From Lautropia sp. (GTDB taxonomy: Bacteria; Pseudomonadota; Gammaproteobacteria; Burkholderiales; Burkholderiaceae_E): a DNA stretch of 64,000 bases. Within the stretch, counting starts at the first letter, position 1. Each line of letters starts with the position of its first letter. Location: positions 1-64,000 of the forward strand of contig JAUNLD010000004.1 in the NCBI GenBank assembly GCA_030532425.1. The letters are read 5' to 3'. Under the pieces are notes generated by a model, which was given only the letters and a program-made list of their open reading frames with translations, did not search any database and was not told the origin of the DNA. Below, piece by piece: positions 41,595 through 49,527 of the stretch. The translations under genes were made by a program, and so were the position numbers.

Positions 41595-42215
41595 ATGAAC
41601 AAAGCTTGCCGATCCGTCTTCCGCCCCGCAGGTGTGGGCACCGGGTGGGATACCCGCCACATGGCCCGTGTGCTGCCGGCCGTGGGTGGGCTGATGCTGG
41701 CGCTGTCCGTGGTCCTGCCGGCGGCGGCCCGTCATCATGGTGAAGAGCATGATGCTGCCCCAGCACACCATGCCGAAGCACCGCCCGTCGCCTCGGGGGT
41801 GGTGGTGAAGGGAGGCTACACCTTCGCACCGCGGCCGGGCGTCCCCAATATTGGCGTCTATTTCGAGCAGGTCAGCAACGGCAGCCCGCAGGCCGACCAG
41901 CTGGTGGCGGCCCAGACCCCGATCGGCCGGCGCACCGAGCTGCACGTGATGAAGATGGATGGCCAGGTGATGCACATGAAAGAGGTGTCGGGTATCGAGT
42001 TGCCGGCATATGGCAGCGTCGACATGGGCAAGGGCGCCGGCTACCACATCATGGTGATGGGGCTGGACAAGCCGCTGAAGGCGGGTGATCGCTTTCCCCT
42101 GACGCTGCGCTTCCGTGATGCGGGTGAACAGACCGTCCAGGTCGAGGTACGTGAGGCGGGCAAGGCGGGACGTGCGTCGCATCACGACCATGGGAGCCAC
42201 GGCCACAAGCACTGA
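41595..42215 (+). CDS. Copper chaperone PCu(A)C-like protein with His-rich ends
   Basis: 206 aa. Signal peptide (MLALSVVLPAAA) predicts periplasmic location. The core copper site has the pattern LHVMKMDGQVMHMK followed by HIMVMGLDKPL, matching the H/M-x-M... H-x-M ligand set of PCuAC, which delivers Cu+ to cytochrome oxidase Cu(A). Just after the signal peptide comes HHGEEHDAAPAHHAEA, and the C-terminus ends HHDHGSHGHKH, two extra His clusters that could bind copper or other metals. AGGAG ribosome-binding site. No sco or cox genes nearby. Confidence 0.85.
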   Translation: MNKACRSVFRPAGVGTGWDTRHMARVLPAVGGLMLALSVVLPAAARHHGEEHDAAPAHHAEAPPVASGVVVKGGYTFAPRPGVPNIGVYFEQVSNGSPQADQLVAAQTPIGRRTELHVMKMDGQVMHMKEVSGIELPAYGSVDMGKGAGYHIMVMGLDKPLKAGDRFPLTLRFRDAGEQTVQVEVREAGKAGRASHHDHGSHGHKH

Positions 42216-42248
42216 CAGGGCCTGCAACCGGACCGGGACTTTGACGGG

Positions 42249-42280
42249 ACGCCCGGTATCAGGAAGCTGATGCCGGGCGT
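42249..42280 (+). terminator. Terminator hairpin after PCuAC gene
   Basis: 14-bp stem ACGCCCGGTATCAG / CTGATGCCGGGCGT (one T-G wobble) with a GAAG tetraloop, followed only by a short T-poor tail (TCTGCC). Confidence 0.6.
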
Positions 42281-42335
42281 TCTGCCTTCGGCCCGGCCAT
42301 GCACCGGGGCCATGAGCGGCCATCGCGAGGCCATG

Positions 42336-42369
42336 AAAAAAGGCTGGAGATGCGTTGTCCTCCAGCCTT
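42336..42369 (-). terminator. Terminator of cspA
   Basis: On the minus strand AAGGCTGGAG / CTCCAGCCTT stem followed by TTTTTT (read as AAAAAA at 42336-42341), about 34 bp after the cspA stop. Confidence 0.85.
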
Positions 42370-42402
42370 CTTCAAAATGTCAAACCGTGTGAAGCTGAGC
42401 GA

Positions 42403-42609
42403 TCAGGCTTCCGGGCGGATGTTGGAGGCTTGCTTGCCTTTGGGGCCCTGGACGACATCAAACGAGACTTTCTGGCCTTCTTTCAGGGTTTTGAAGCCCT
42501 GTGTCTGCACCGAACTGAAGTGGGCGAACAGATCTTCGCCACCTTCGTCCGGGGTAATGAAGCCGAAGCCTTTAGCGTCGTTGAACCACTTGACAGTACC
42601 CGTTGCCAT
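42403..42609 (-). CDS. Cold-shock protein CspA family
   Basis: 68 aa single-domain nucleic-acid chaperone. RNP1 KGFGFI and RNP2 DLFAHF motifs are intact, with the rest of the beta barrel ([23 protein letters not shown]). It follows a clear promoter with a roughly 90-nt 5' untranslated region (42610-42700), and a terminator follows the gene, so it is monocistronic. Cold induction is a family property and cannot be read here. Confidence 0.96.
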   Translation of the reverse strand: MATGTVKWFNDAKGFGFITPDEGGEDLFAHFSSVQTQGFKTLKEGQKVSFDVVQGPKGKQASNIRPEA

Positions 42610-42705
42610 AACTTTCGATATTCCTGCTTGAAGAACCAGCGCTGAGACATTGCTGTGTGTTCGGGGGCGCTGGCCGTGATTTACCCCGAAAACCAACATT
42701 GGCCT

Positions 42706-42735
42706 ATTTTTCGGTAAATCTGGATCGCTCGTCAA
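42706..42735 (-). promoter_or_regulatory. Promoter of cspA
   Basis: On the minus strand -35 TTGACG (42730-42735), 18-bp spacer, -10 AAAAAT (42706-42711). Predicted start near 42700. Confidence 0.55.
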
Positions 42736-42903
42736 GTTTTATTGCGTGAATGGCCGTTTGGGCTTGGGCAAAGGCTTTTACTTTTAAGTCTCATCGGGTG
42801 TCAGAACTTTTGGCAACGGATCGCGAACCAGACTTAAGTGCCGGTTTCAACAGGGAAAAATGCCTGAGCAAGGCCCGGCCCGAGGTCGTCAACAAGTCTT
42901 ATA

Positions 42904-42926
42904 ACTGACTGCCCGATCAGTTTTTT
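42904..42926 (+). terminator. Small terminator-like hairpin
   Basis: ACTGA / TCAGT 5-bp stem with 8-nt loop followed by six T residues. Nothing recognisable is transcribed into it. Confidence 0.4.
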
Positions 42927-43337
42927 GTGGCTTTCTTGTCTCAGTGTCGGAAACAGCGGCAAAGCCCTGAAGGAAAGCGCGCCTGGGGCACGGGAGAGCA
43001 GGTGGCGGATGGCGTGCGGTACAAGGCCTTGCGGCGCCATCTGCGCGCCCCGGCGGCTGAGGGCCTGCATGCAGCAGGCGCAACGACGCGCGCCTGGGCC
43101 GAACGGGCAGGCGGGCGCCTTTTCCGCCGCCGCATTCCCCCGGCGGGCCTGAACGACAGCGTGCGGTTTTTCACGCAGGTATCGGCTGGGACGGAGCGTC
43201 GACCAGGATGCTGCCCGATGGCCTCAGGTGAGCGCTTCCGGTGCGGGTGCTTTCTTGTCGATCCGGGGTGTGGAGCGCCATCGGACGGGCCCCGGCAGCA
43301 ATGCACCGATGGGGGCTGGTTTTGTTTATGCCATTTT

Positions 43338-43363
43338 CTATCGTGACCATAGATAAAAGCTAA
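43338..43363. promoter_or_regulatory. OxyR-like operator, orphan
   Basis: CTAT-N7-ATAG-N7-CTAA, i.e. three of the four ATAG/CTAT quarter elements in the 4-7-4-7-4 spacing of the OxyR consensus. Fourth element is not visible. No peroxide gene flanks it within 500 bp on either strand. Confidence 0.4.
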
Positions 43364-43866
43364 ATTAAAAAACAGCGCAAGAAAGCCGTGAAAAGCATCC
43401 GGGCTTCGGGGCAGCAGAAATCGCCATGGAAAAAATGGTACCCGCCGGGCCTGGGGTCACCGGGTACCGGATGTGCCTGATGGCCAGCCCCGTGCCTCGC
43501 AGCAAGATGTGGGGGAAGGCCGCTGCGAAAATGGGCCGCCAAGCCGGGCCGTCGAGCGCGATGCCGGGGCAGGGCGGCGCGCCCGGCCCGGTGAGCGGGG
43601 GCGCTCTGCCCGGGCGCGTGTCGACGTTTTTCTCCTTGGCCAGCCCAGAATGCGTCACAATGGGCGTGTGTGCCAGGGGCACGCCGAACAGTTCCTGCGG
43701 ATGAGCGCGCCGCCAGGCCTGTTCAGCGCATTCCTGGGGTGTGGGGCTTGATTTATCCAGACTCAGACGCATAGTAGGAACAGGCCGGGGGCAAGCCGTC
43801 CAGTTGGTTGGCCCTGCGCCCTTGTGGTGGATGTCACGATGGGAGGACCGGCTGGCGGCTCTCCTC

Positions 43867-43894
43867 TTGCCCTGCCGGGATCAGTCGCTAGAAT
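43867..43894 (+). promoter_or_regulatory. clpS promoter
   Basis: -35 TTGCCC (43867-43872), 16-bp spacer, -10 TAGAAT (43889-43894). The clpS ATG begins 7 nt after the -10, so the transcript would start at or next to the A of ATG (leaderless). Confidence 0.6.
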
Positions 43895-43901
43895 CGACCG
43901 G

Positions 43902-44210
43902 ATGACGATATCCAATGACCCTTCGATCGTCCTGGAAGAGCAGCGGGTCGTGGCCAGGCCGCCCCCCCTCTATCAGGTGCTGATGCTGAACGATGACTTC
44001 ACGCCCATGGATTTCGTGGTGGAAGTCCTGCAGACCTTTTTCGGAATGAGTCTGGAGAAAGCCAATGAAGTCATGTTGCAGGTTCATCACGAGGGGCGGG
44101 GCGTCTGTGGCCTGTTCTCGCGTGACGTTGCATCGACCAAGGTCGAGCAGGTTGTTGGATATGCCCGTCAGCATCAGCATCCGCTTCAGTGCGTGATGGA
44201 GGAAGCATGA
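43902..44210 (+). CDS. clpS: ATP-dependent Clp protease adaptor ClpS
   Basis: 102 aa N-degron adaptor that delivers substrates with destabilising N-termini to ClpAP. Core [21 protein letters not shown] includes the Asn-Asp pair that contacts the N-degron, and [13 protein letters not shown] is the C-terminal end. No ribosome-binding site, consistent with a leaderless start 7 nt after the -10 box. The stop overlaps the clpA start (ATGA). Confidence 0.95.
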   Translation: MTISNDPSIVLEEQRVVARPPPLYQVLMLNDDFTPMDFVVEVLQTFFGMSLEKANEVMLQVHHEGRGVCGLFSRDVASTKVEQVVGYARQHQHPLQCVMEEA

Positions 44211-46519
44211 TCGCCCAAGAGTTGGAAGTCAGTTTGCACATGGCCTTTGTCGAGGCCCGGCAGCAGCGTCATGAGTTCATTACGGTCGAGCACCTGCTGC
44301 TCTCGCTGCTGGACAACCCTTCGGCGGCCGAGGTGCTGCGTGCCTGCGTGGCCAACATCGACGAGCTGCGCAAGAGCCTGACGGGCTTCATCAAGGAAAA
44401 CACGCCGGTGGTGCCGGGCAACGGCGAGATCGACACGCAGCCCACGCTGGGTTTCCAGCGGGTGATCCAGCGTGCCATCATGCACGTGCAGTCCACCTCC
44501 AATGGCAAGAAGGAGGTGACCGGGGCCAATGTGCTGGTCGCCATCTTCGGCGAGAAGGACTCCCACGCCGTCTATTACCTGCACCAGCAGGGCATCACCC
44601 GGCTGGACGTGGTCAACTACATCTCGCACGGCATCGCCAAGGCACCGCAGCCGCGCGAGGCGGTCAAGGAAGATGGCCAGGAGGTCGAGGCCGAGCAGGC
44701 GGCCAACCCGCAGGGCGCGCTCGAACAGTACACGGTCAACCTCAACCAGTCGGCCCGTGACGGCAAGATCGATCCGCTGATCGGCCGCGAGAGCGAGCTG
44801 GAGCGGGTGATCCAGGTGCTGGTGCGCCGCCGCAAGAACAACCCCCTGCTGGTCGGTGAGGCCGGTGTCGGCAAGACCGCCATCGCCGAGGGGCTGGCCT
44901 GGCGCATCGTCCAGGGGGATGCCCCCGAGGTGCTGAAGGACGCTACCGTCTATTCGCTCGACATGGGGGCCCTGCTGGCCGGCACCAAGTATCGTGGCGA
45001 TTTCGAGCAGCGCCTCAAGGGCGTGCTGAAGCAGCTGCGCGCCGACCGCCATGCCATCCTGTTCATCGACGAGATCCATACGCTGATCGGGGCCGGTTCG
45101 GCCTCGGGCGGCACCCTGGATGCGTCCAACCTGCTCAAGCCGGCGCTGTCGTCGGGCGAACTCAAGTGCATCGGTGCCACCACCTTCACCGAGTATCGTG
45201 GCATCTTCGAGAAGGATCACGCGCTGTCGCGCCGTTTCCAGAAGATTGATGTCAACGAACCGACAGTGGAGCAGACGGTGCAGATCCTGCGCGGTCTCAA
45301 GAGCTATTTCGAGAGCCATCATGGCATCCGCTACACGGGAGCGGCGCTGACGGCGGCAGCCGAGCTGTCGGCCAAGTACATCACCGACCGGCATCTGCCC
45401 GACAAGGCCATCGACGTCATCGACGAGGCTGGGGCCGCGCAGCGGGTGCTGCCGAAGGACAAGGCCAAGGATGTCATCGCCAAGGCCGACATCGAGGCCA
45501 TCGTCTCGAAGATCGCCCGCATTCCGCCGACCTCGGTGTCCAGTGATGACCGCAGCAAGCTGCAATACCTTGAGCGCGACCTGAAGAACGTCGTCTTTGG
45601 CCAGGACTCCTCCATCGAGGCGCTGGCGGCATCGATCAAGATGGCCCGCTCGGGCCTGGCCCGGCCGGGCAAGCCGATCGGGGCCTTCCTGTTCTCGGGC
45701 CCCACCGGTGTCGGCAAGACCGAGGTCGCCCGCCAGCTGGCCTTCACGCTTGGCATCGAGCTGGTGCGCTTCGACATGTCGGAGTACATGGAGCGTCATG
45801 CGGTCTCGCGCCTGATCGGGGCGCCGCCGGGCTATGTCGGTTTCGACCAGGGCGGGCTGCTGACCGAGGCGATCACCAAGAAGCCGCATGCGGTGCTGCT
45901 GCTCGACGAGATCGAGAAGGCGCATCCGGACATCTTCAACATCCTGTTGCAGGTGATGGACCACGGCACCCTCACTGACAACAATGGTCGCAAGGCCGAT
46001 TTCCGCAACGTGGTGCTCATCATGACCACCAATGCAGGCGCTGCCGACCTGCAACGTCGTTCGATCGGCTTCTCCGACACCCGCGAGCCGGGTGACGAGA
46101 TGGCCGAGATCAGGCGGCTGTTCTCGCCGGAGTTCCGCAACCGTCTGGATGCCGTCATCAGCTTCAAGCCGCTGGATCAGGACATCATCCTGCGGGTGGT
46201 CGACAAGTTCCTGATGCAGCTGGAAGAAACCCTGCACGAAAAGCGGGTGGAGGTGGTCTTCACCGATGCCTTCCGCGGCTATCTGGCGCGCGAGGGCTTC
46301 GACCCGCTGATGGGCGCACGGCCGATGCAGCGGCTGATCCAGGATACGGTGCGCAAGGCGCTGGCCGACGAGCTGCTCTTTGGCCGCCTGCAGCATGGGG
46401 GCCGGGTCACCGTCGATCTGGATGGCGAAGGCAAGGTGGCACTGAGCTATCACGAATCCTTCGAGCCACCGGCGCCCGAAGCCGAGGGCGAGGAAGAAGT
46501 CGAGACGGTCGAGACCTGA
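44207..46519 (+). CDS. clpA: ATP-dependent Clp protease ATP-binding subunit ClpA
   Basis: 770 aa AAA+ unfoldase partner of ClpP. Clp N-domain repeats (residues 1-140), first AAA module with Walker A GEAGVGKT at 217-224, second with GPTGVGKT at 498-505, then Walker [17 protein letters not shown]. Lacks the long ClpB middle domain, hence ClpA rather than ClpB. The C-terminus has an acidic tail. The clpS-clpA overlap (ATGA) is the usual arrangement. Followed by a terminator. Confidence 0.97.
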   Translation: MIAQELEVSLHMAFVEARQQRHEFITVEHLLLSLLDNPSAAEVLRACVANIDELRKSLTGFIKENTPVVPGNGEIDTQPTLGFQRVIQRAIMHVQSTSNGKKEVTGANVLVAIFGEKDSHAVYYLHQQGITRLDVVNYISHGIAKAPQPREAVKEDGQEVEAEQAANPQGALEQYTVNLNQSARDGKIDPLIGRESELERVIQVLVRRRKNNPLLVGEAGVGKTAIAEGLAWRIVQGDAPEVLKDATVYSLDMGALLAGTKYRGDFEQRLKGVLKQLRADRHAILFIDEIHTLIGAGSASGGTLDASNLLKPALSSGELKCIGATTFTEYRGIFEKDHALSRRFQKIDVNEPTVEQTVQILRGLKSYFESHHGIRYTGAALTAAAELSAKYITDRHLPDKAIDVIDEAGAAQRVLPKDKAKDVIAKADIEAIVSKIARIPPTSVSSDDRSKLQYLERDLKNVVFGQDSSIEALAASIKMARSGLARPGKPIGAFLFSGPTGVGKTEVARQLAFTLGIELVRFDMSEYMERHAVSRLIGAPPGYVGFDQGGLLTEAITKKPHAVLLLDEIEKAHPDIFNILLQVMDHGTLTDNNGRKADFRNVVLIMTTNAGAADLQRRSIGFSDTREPGDEMAEIRRLFSPEFRNRLDAVISFKPLDQDIILRVVDKFLMQLEETLHEKRVEVVFTDAFRGYLAREGFDPLMGARPMQRLIQDTVRKALADELLFGRLQHGGRVTVDLDGEGKVALSYHESFEPPAPEAEGEEEVETVET

Positions 46520-46620
46520 TTCACGTCCGTTTTCCGGGGCGCTGCACACGAATCCCGGCGCCGGCCGTCTCTCCTGGCCGCGCCAGCGGCTTCGACAGCG
46601 CCCGGGGCTCACCCCTCCAC

Positions 46621-46658
46621 AACCGGCTCGCCCTTCACGGGGCGGCTGGTTTCTTTTT
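46621..46658 (+). terminator. Terminator of clpSA
   Basis: AACCGGC-T-CGCCC paired with GGGCG-GCTGGTT (one bulged T), followed by TTTCTTTTT. Lies in the 350-bp gap before the next gene; the remainder of that gap (46659-46869) shows no gene. Confidence 0.75.
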
Positions 46659-46869
46659 GCCCGCCATTCGTGCAGGCCGATCCGTGCGGGCGAATCCGTG
46701 GCTGACGTGGCCTGATCGTGTGGCGGTGGCATGGCTGCCACATTCTGTGGTTTTATGCAACAAGGGGCTTGCCGCTGATCCGCGAGTGGTGTCCACGCAT
46801 CACGGGCAGGACGGGGGCGGGCAGCGGCAGCGAGATCATGGGGGCTGGACTGAAACGAGGCACATCTCC

Positions 46870-47619
46870 ATGTCGAGATATACCATTACCCAGGCGGCTG
46901 CCGAGCGTCTGCTGCGAGACCTGGATATTGCAGTTGTGAAGACGATGAGCCGGGTGGTTGCCGACGCGCGCGAGCACCTGTGGTTGCTGGAGAACATTGG
47001 CAGCACCGATGTGCTCAACGATGCCGATTTTCAACGTCGGCTGTGTCGCCATGTGGGCATGCGTGGCAAGCTGCGCATGCGGCGCCAGGAGCTGTTCCTG
47101 ATCCTCGACAGCATCCGGCGCGTGCCCAATCGCAACTATCCGGATGTGCTGATGCAGATCAGCGAGCTGACCGGTCAGGTGGAGAAGTCGGTGGCTTCAG
47201 AGGTCCTGGCCCTGCTGGAGCCGGACCAGCCGACGATCGACCGGGAAGTGCGCGAACTGATGCCGCGTTACGGTTTTCACCCGCTGCCGGAGTCGCCGGT
47301 GTTCGACGAATGCGTCACCTATCATCGTTCGTTGCGTCAGGTGATGATGCAGGTGCTGGAGATGCCGGCGATGATGGCGCTGATGAGGCGTCTGGATGAA
47401 GCGATCGGTGAAGGGGCCGAGCGGCTGTCGCCGCTGCGCAAGCTGAACCTGCTGCTGTCGGGCTCCTATCGCACCGTGGCGCTGTTGCCCAATCTGGAAG
47501 CAGTCCGCCGGGCGATTCCGCGTCACCAGCCGGTGCCCGCCCCCGAGACGGGCACCGTCATCAGCAACACGGCCGTCATCAACACCCGGCCGGGGGTGCG
47601 CCTGCATCTGTGCCGTTAA
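46870..47619 (+). CDS. Unrecognised alpha-helical protein
   Basis: 249 aa from ATG 46870. No family recognised. Seen: no signal peptide or membrane segment; predicted mostly helical with alternating charged/hydrophobic residues; a duplicated-looking pattern of His/Arg-rich stretches; residues TVISNTAVINTRPG near the C-terminus. Stands between the clpA terminator and a convergent acyltransferase gene, with which it shares a TTAA so that both stops overlap. Codon use resembles the neighbours, supporting a real gene. Confidence 0.6.
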   Translation: MSRYTITQAAAERLLRDLDIAVVKTMSRVVADAREHLWLLENIGSTDVLNDADFQRRLCRHVGMRGKLRMRRQELFLILDSIRRVPNRNYPDVLMQISELTGQVEKSVASEVLALLEPDQPTIDREVRELMPRYGFHPLPESPVFDECVTYHRSLRQVMMQVLEMPAMMALMRRLDEAIGEGAERLSPLRKLNLLLSGSYRTVALLPNLEAVRRAIPRHQPVPAPETGTVISNTAVINTRPGVRLHLCR

Positions 47620-49391
47620 ACCTCTTCCAGCAGGTCCAGCAGGCGCTGTGCTCCCTCGGCCAGTGCCTGCATGAAGCGTTCCGTATGGGGTGGTCTGTCA
47701 CCGACATGGGTGACGGTATAAAGCCAGCAGCCTTCATCGAGGGTGTAGTTGACACCCAGTCCCCCCTCGCTGGTGGGGGCAAAGCCCATCTGGAGAAGCA
47801 CGTCACCACGCCCCAGGGTGGAGGTCGACAGCACGTCGGTGGTGAAGACCCGGTAGCCTTCATCGCTGAACAGGGCCGGCATGGCCATGTCCTGCTGCCG
47901 CGCCATCAGCTGCAGGCCCAGCAGGTGGCGATTGGGGCCCAGCCCCTGTTTGCAGGCCTTGATGCGGGCCTTGTGTTCGGCCAGCGCAGCCTTCAGTGTT
48001 CCGGCATCGGCCGTGCCGGCCAGTAGCCGGCGCACGAAATCCACCGACGGCAGCGACACGGGCCGGACGCACTCGGTCCGTCCCTGCACGAAGTGGCTGG
48101 CATCGACGGCTTCGTAGGTGTTGCGTACCGCACCCCAGGTAGCCAGCTGGGCATATTGCAGCACCAGTTGCATCAACGCATCCTGGCTGATGCCGGCCGG
48201 GATGCGCTGCGGATCGAAGGGAATGCGCAGGCTGTGCAGATGCCGGGCGTCCGCCTGCCGGGCATAGTCGGCCTGCCAGCCGGACCAGGCCTGTTGCAGG
48301 CTGTCATCCAGATGCCAGCCCTGGCGCCAGACGGGCTCGTCGGTGCCGTCAGGGCTGCCGGCCTGGGCCGGGTTGCCGGCATCGTGCCCGGTGATGGTTT
48401 CGGGGCGAGCGGCGGGCAGGGAGGCTGGCGACGCCTGCGCCTTCAGCCGTGTGGCAGCGCGTGTCATGATGCCCAGCAGCGTGGCCCCGTCTTCCATCGT
48501 GTGCTCGCAGTGCAGGTGCAGCCGGCCGGTGGCGGCATTGTGGATCAGGCTGACCGGCTTGTAGCACCAGACATCCTGTGCGCGCAGAAAGCTTGCCGCG
48601 GCCAGGTCGCTGTCGGCGTCGGCCACCTCGTCACGCAAGCAGACGTGAAACAGGTCGTCGTGGATGCACGCCAGCAGGCGGGCATTGTCGGGGTGCTGGG
48701 CATGCAGCTGGGCCAGGAGCGCGGCGGCACGATCGCTGCCCAGGTAGCAGGGAACGGCAAGCGGGTAGGGGTTGCGTGCACGCTCGGCCCGGATGGCAGC
48801 CAGCGCCGGGCGCAGGGCCGTGGCCGGCAGGGCTTCGCCCTGCTCGTCAAGCACCGCCAGCCGGTAATAGAAGCCGTGATGCAGCACCCCCACATGGCGG
48901 CCCGGGGTGGGCGCCACCTGAAAGTGGTCGATGCCGGGTTGGGGAATGCGGGCCGCACCCTGCAGGATCGCCCATTGCGTCATGCTCACCGGGGCGCCGG
49001 TGGGCGCGCGTGGCGCTTCGATGCGCTGATGGTGATGGTCGGCATGGACGGCCGCCACGACTGCCACCCAGTCGGCCAGATCGTGCCCGTGCATGGGAAC
49101 GGCCACGCCGATGTTGCTGGAGAGCGGCAGCGGTGTGCGGATGGCCAGATAGCTCTCCAGCCAGGCGTCGATCAGCCAGCTCTTGCCCTGGGGGGCCATC
49201 GTCGCATCGAAGGCCTGCAGGGCGGCTTGCAGGGCCGGCCCTTCGTGGGAGGCAAAATCCCGGACGATGGCTTCGGTGCGGGCGAATTGCCCGTCGTCGA
49301 GCAGCGGGCGCAGTTGCGTCAGATAGCGCTGGCAGGTGTCGTCCAGCTCGGGAATCGGCAGGCGGGGCGTGGGCGCGGTGTCTTGAGCCAT
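47616..49391 (-). CDS. Choline/carnitine O-acyltransferase family protein
   Basis: 591 aa, about the size of carnitine acetyltransferase. The catalytic His is at 297 in HCEHTMEDGATLL, matching the family EHxxxEG pattern; the STS motif (residues 522-524 in VLSTSTLGRGDV) followed by GLGVNYTLDEG matches the carnitine/choline-binding region; YEAVDASHFVQGRTECVRP supplies the conserved Tyr and Arg. So the fold and catalytic residues look complete. This family is typical of eukaryotes and rare in bacteria. Upstream on the same strand are a micro-membrane protein (3 bp away) and a BCCT transporter, suggesting uptake of a quaternary amine coupled to acyl transfer. Acyl donor and substrate unknown. Confidence 0.8.
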   Translation of the reverse strand: MAQDTAPTPRLPIPELDDTCQRYLTQLRPLLDDGQFARTEAIVRDFASHEGPALQAALQAFDATMAPQGKSWLIDAWLESYLAIRTPLPLSSNIGVAVPMHGHDLADWVAVVAAVHADHHHQRIEAPRAPTGAPVSMTQWAILQGAARIPQPGIDHFQVAPTPGRHVGVLHHGFYYRLAVLDEQGEALPATALRPALAAIRAERARNPYPLAVPCYLGSDRAAALLAQLHAQHPDNARLLACIHDDLFHVCLRDEVADADSDLAAASFLRAQDVWCYKPVSLIHNAATGRLHLHCEHTMEDGATLLGIMTRAATRLKAQASPASLPAARPETITGHDAGNPAQAGSPDGTDEPVWRQGWHLDDSLQQAWSGWQADYARQADARHLHSLRIPFDPQRIPAGISQDALMQLVLQYAQLATWGAVRNTYEAVDASHFVQGRTECVRPVSLPSVDFVRRLLAGTADAGTLKAALAEHKARIKACKQGLGPNRHLLGLQLMARQQDMAMPALFSDEGYRVFTTDVLSTSTLGRGDVLLQMGFAPTSEGGLGVNYTLDEGCWLYTVTHVGDRPPHTERFMQALAEGAQRLLDLLEEV

Positions 49392-49394
49392 GAA

Positions 49395-49526
49395 TCAGTC
49401 GTTGTGGTCGAAAAAGGCCAGCCGCAGCACATAACCCAGAAAGAGCAGGGCGAGCACCAGCAGGGCGGTTTCGATCAGGTTGTCGCCCAGCGGCTGGTTC
49501 CAGAAGAAGGGGGGCGTCGCATTCAT
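49395..49526 (-). CDS. 43-aa single-span membrane protein in BCCT operon
   Basis: Residues 19-36 (IETALLVLALLFLGYVLRL) form one membrane helix; a short polar N-terminus precedes it, and the C-terminus is charged (FFDHND). Lies between the BCCT and acyltransferase genes, 1 bp after the first and 3 bp before the second, so co-translation is likely. No homologue recognised; it might act as a small accessory subunit of the transporter. Confidence 0.6.
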   Translation of the reverse strand: MNATPPFFWNQPLGDNLIETALLVLALLFLGYVLRLAFFDHND

Positions 49527-49527
49527 G

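Larger units (their letters stand above)
42736..43901. other. 1.1-kb gene-poor region between cspA and clpS
   Basis: No confident gene. Open frames here are low-complexity Arg/Pro/Gly-rich and none resembles a known protein. Contents: a plus-strand terminator-like hairpin at 42904-42926, an AT-rich OxyR-like dyad at 43338-43363, and the clpS promoter at 43867-43894. The stretch may be a decayed gene or hold small RNAs. Confidence 0.45.

Noticed and set aside
42927..43346. A 139-codon plus-strand frame in the gap between cspA and clpS
   Set aside because: Arg/Ala-rich, overlaps the OxyR-like site at its end, no ribosome-binding site and no known domain; could still be a decayed gene.
44186..46741. 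A minus-strand open frame of about 851 codons antisense to clpA
   Set aside because: Lies over clpA, with no ribosome-binding site or domain.
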